Assembly: GCA_021204905.1 (NCBI GenBank)
Contig: JAJPYN010000008.1
Span: 124,001 to 188,000, forward strand
Source: Prevotella sp.
GTDB taxonomy: Bacteria > Bacteroidota > Bacteroidia > Bacteroidales > Bacteroidaceae
Direction of reading: 5' to 3'
Length of the DNA: 64,000 nt
In this document: one piece after another, positions 62,574 through 64,000 of the stretch
Layout: each line of letters starts with the position of its first letter
Position numbering within the stretch: the stretch's first letter is position 1
Position numbers and translations under genes: made by a program
The notes under the pieces: generated by a model
The model's database searches: none
What the model saw: only the letters and a program-made list of their open reading frames with translations
What the model was told of the DNA's origin: nothing

Positions 62574-63939
62574 ACACTATCCATTTCACGGTACGATGTC
62601 TGTTTTCCATCATAGCTACTATCATATCATAGCGATTTTCCAAAAATTTGGAAAGGGCAACCAAAAACACCAATCCTAACAATAAAGACAGAATAAACAA
62701 GTACAGCGATATAGCGTTGTGAGGCAGCACAAATATTCGAGAGATAAACCCCCACCAACAAGATATTGACGAAGCCCTGAAAATAGTCCACAGAAAACTT
62801 ATCAGAATGAACGTTACTATTATTCTCGGCAACCTGACCCACATACACTTACTTTCACACTTTTGTAAACCTAATGCCTTTTCAATAACTTGGAACACAC
62901 CGTGGAGCACACCCCAGACAATAAACGTCCAATTGGCGCCATGCCATATACCACTCACCAAAAAAGTTATGAGGATATTGAAATAGTTGCGAGCCTTGCA
63001 GCAACGACTTCCACCCAGAGGAATATAGATATAGTCTTTCAACCAACTCGACAGAGAAATGTGCCAACGGTGCCAGAAATCCGTTATGGAAACAGATAAA
63101 TACGGACGGTTGAAGTTGTTGACCAACTCAATCCCCATCAATTTACCGGTTCCGACGGCCATCAGCGAATAACCCGCAAAGTCGCCGTAGATTTGGAATG
63201 AATAGAAAAAGGCAGCAAAAAGGCAAGACAACGAAGAACTATTTTGCCAATTATTGAAAACCATATCCACATACAGACCGAGTCTGTCAGCCATAACGAC
63301 TTTCAGGAACATCCCCCAAAGCAGAAGTCTCATTCCCGATACCGCCTGAGAGTAGTCAAACTGTCTGTCTGCTTTTATCTGTGGGAGCAGGTCTTTCGCC
63401 TTGCTTATAGGACCAGATAAAATCTGAGGGAAGAAAGACACGAACAGCATGTAATCCCACCAGTTTTTCTCTGCCACAATCCGCTTGTAGTAAACATCAA
63501 ACAGATAGCCTAACGCCTGAAAGGAAAAGAACGAGATGCCGATGGGGATAGCCCAGTTGAGGCCAGGCAAACCAGTCGCTATGCCAAGCGAAGCCAACAA
63601 GCCACCGACGGTATCATTTATAAAATTGTAATATTTGAAAGCAATGAGAGGTATCAGCGTGATAACGGCACAAATAGAAATCAGGAATTTTCGCTTGGCA
63701 TAGGCTTCATTCCTGCTGATAACCAAAGCAGACAAATAAGTTACTGCCGTAATGCCCAGTAGGATAAGGGCGTATGCAGGTTTCCACTGCATATAAAGGC
63801 CGTAAGAAACGATTATGAGAGCGAAATTTGTAACCTTATGTCTTGTCCTGCTTTTTACCCGCGGGATATTCGCCAAGACATAATATACGATGAATATCAG
63901 AGGAAACAGCCATAGAAATTGAAAGGAATTGAAAACCAT
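62479..63939 (-). CDS. MBOAT O-acyltransferase (module 2), altered C-terminus
   Basis: Encodes 486 residues. It begins MVFNSFQFLWLFPLIF like module 1 and carries the invariant His in GIWHGANWTF and the block WHRWHISLSSWLKDYIYIPLGGSR. About ten membrane helices. The last 20 residues (from QRCFFFDIC) do not match the family ending QFIYV-F, which occurs instead in the out-of-frame segment 62286-62573. It may still be active, since the catalytic region is intact. The start is 61 bases from the right edge; a possible promoter (TAACTTTC, minus strand) is near 63980. Confidence 0.85.
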   Translation of the reverse strand: MVFNSFQFLWLFPLIFIVYYVLANIPRVKSRTRHKVTNFALIIVSYGLYMQWKPAYALILLGITAVTYLSALVISRNEAYAKRKFLISICAVITLIPLIAFKYYNFINDTVGGLLASLGIATGLPGLNWAIPIGISFFSFQALGYLFDVYYKRIVAEKNWWDYMLFVSFFPQILSGPISKAKDLLPQIKADRQFDYSQAVSGMRLLLWGMFLKVVMADRLGLYVDMVFNNWQNSSSLSCLFAAFFYSFQIYGDFAGYSLMAVGTGKLMGIELVNNFNRPYLSVSITDFWHRWHISLSSWLKDYIYIPLGGSRCCKARNYFNILITFLVSGIWHGANWTFIVWGVLHGVFQVIEKALGLQKCESKCMWVRLPRIIVTFILISFLWTIFRASSISCWWGFISRIFVLPHNAISLYLFILSLLLGLVFLVALSKFLENRYDMIVAMMENRHRTVKWIVFAAAVFLVLIFFQRCFFFDICQNEGFSAVRG

Positions 63940-64000
63940 AATTTCAGTCTATATCAAAATCTGCCTTTCCTCCTCGAAAGTTACAAAATCGCCCTCATTC

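Overview
The window is a chromosomal segment of a Gram-negative anaerobe of the Bacteroidota, most likely order Bacteroidales and probably Prevotellaceae. The evidence is the repeated Bacteroidota sigma-factor promoter (TTTG, 19-21 bases, TAnnTTTG) upstream of many genes, FeoA-FeoB and DUF5112/DUF5113-type kinase architectures typical of the group, anaerobic NrdDG, and a secreted protein with a Prevotella-like C-terminal domain. GC content is above 50% over most of the window and visibly lower at 19.3-21.6 kb and 60.4-64 kb. There are no prophages, intact transposases, rRNAs or CRISPR arrays. One tRNA (Pro, TGG) is present.

Layout. 0-9.3 kb: gyrA, a TPR protein, inositol-3-phosphate synthase, a NUDIX hydrolase, a candidate small RNA and sucCD. 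9.5-16.2 kb: rfbA with a tyrosine autokinase (Wzc type) carrying a very tyrosine-rich tail, a small HAD hydrolase, and a peptidase pair (Xaa-Pro aminopeptidase and a secreted C1 peptidase). 16.3-22.3 kb: a second candidate small RNA, the FeoAB iron transporter, an SGNH/MBOAT O-acylation pair whose MBOAT gene is shifted out of frame by a run of ten G, and glutathione peroxidase. 22.3-31.2 kb: nrdDG, then an operon of a large two-component sensor, response regulator and small membrane protein, then a sugar acetyltransferase. 31.2-35.8 kb (minus strand): ilvE-trmB-cysK, and tRNA-Pro-xseA-xseB. 35.9-45.2 kb (plus strand): ABC-F ATPase, M13 peptidase, metA, U32 protein, a zinc-ribbon membrane lipoprotein and mtaB, which overlaps the convergent trmO. 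45.9-49.2 kb: acyl-CoA synthetase and pyrBI. 49.4-51.4 kb: a large secreted protein. 51.6-60.4 kb: one long plus-strand run (MATE pump, phosphoesterase, rfbB, purT, fdtA-like isomerase, acyltransferase, fdtB-like aminotransferase, topB), several genes overlapping by a few bases. 60.4-64 kb: a hypothetical secreted protein and a second, diverged SGNH/MBOAT pair.

How the genes fit together. rfbA (9.5 kb) and rfbB-fdtA-acyltransferase-fdtB (53.6-58.4 kb) together could make a dTDP-3-acylamido-3,6-dideoxyhexose for a surface glycan. The tyrosine autokinase would control chain export, and the two SGNH/MBOAT pairs would O-acylate surface polymers. Both MBOAT genes carry frame-disrupting changes: a phase-variable-looking G10 tract in one, and a duplicated, out-of-frame C-terminal segment in the other. 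This points to variable surface acylation.

The least explained features are a short interspersed repeat (core CTTAGTTGCTACT, at least six copies including one inside cysK and one inverted pair forming a REPIN-like hairpin), two promoter/terminator-bracketed gene-free stretches that look like small RNAs, and a series of short imperfect tandem repeats.
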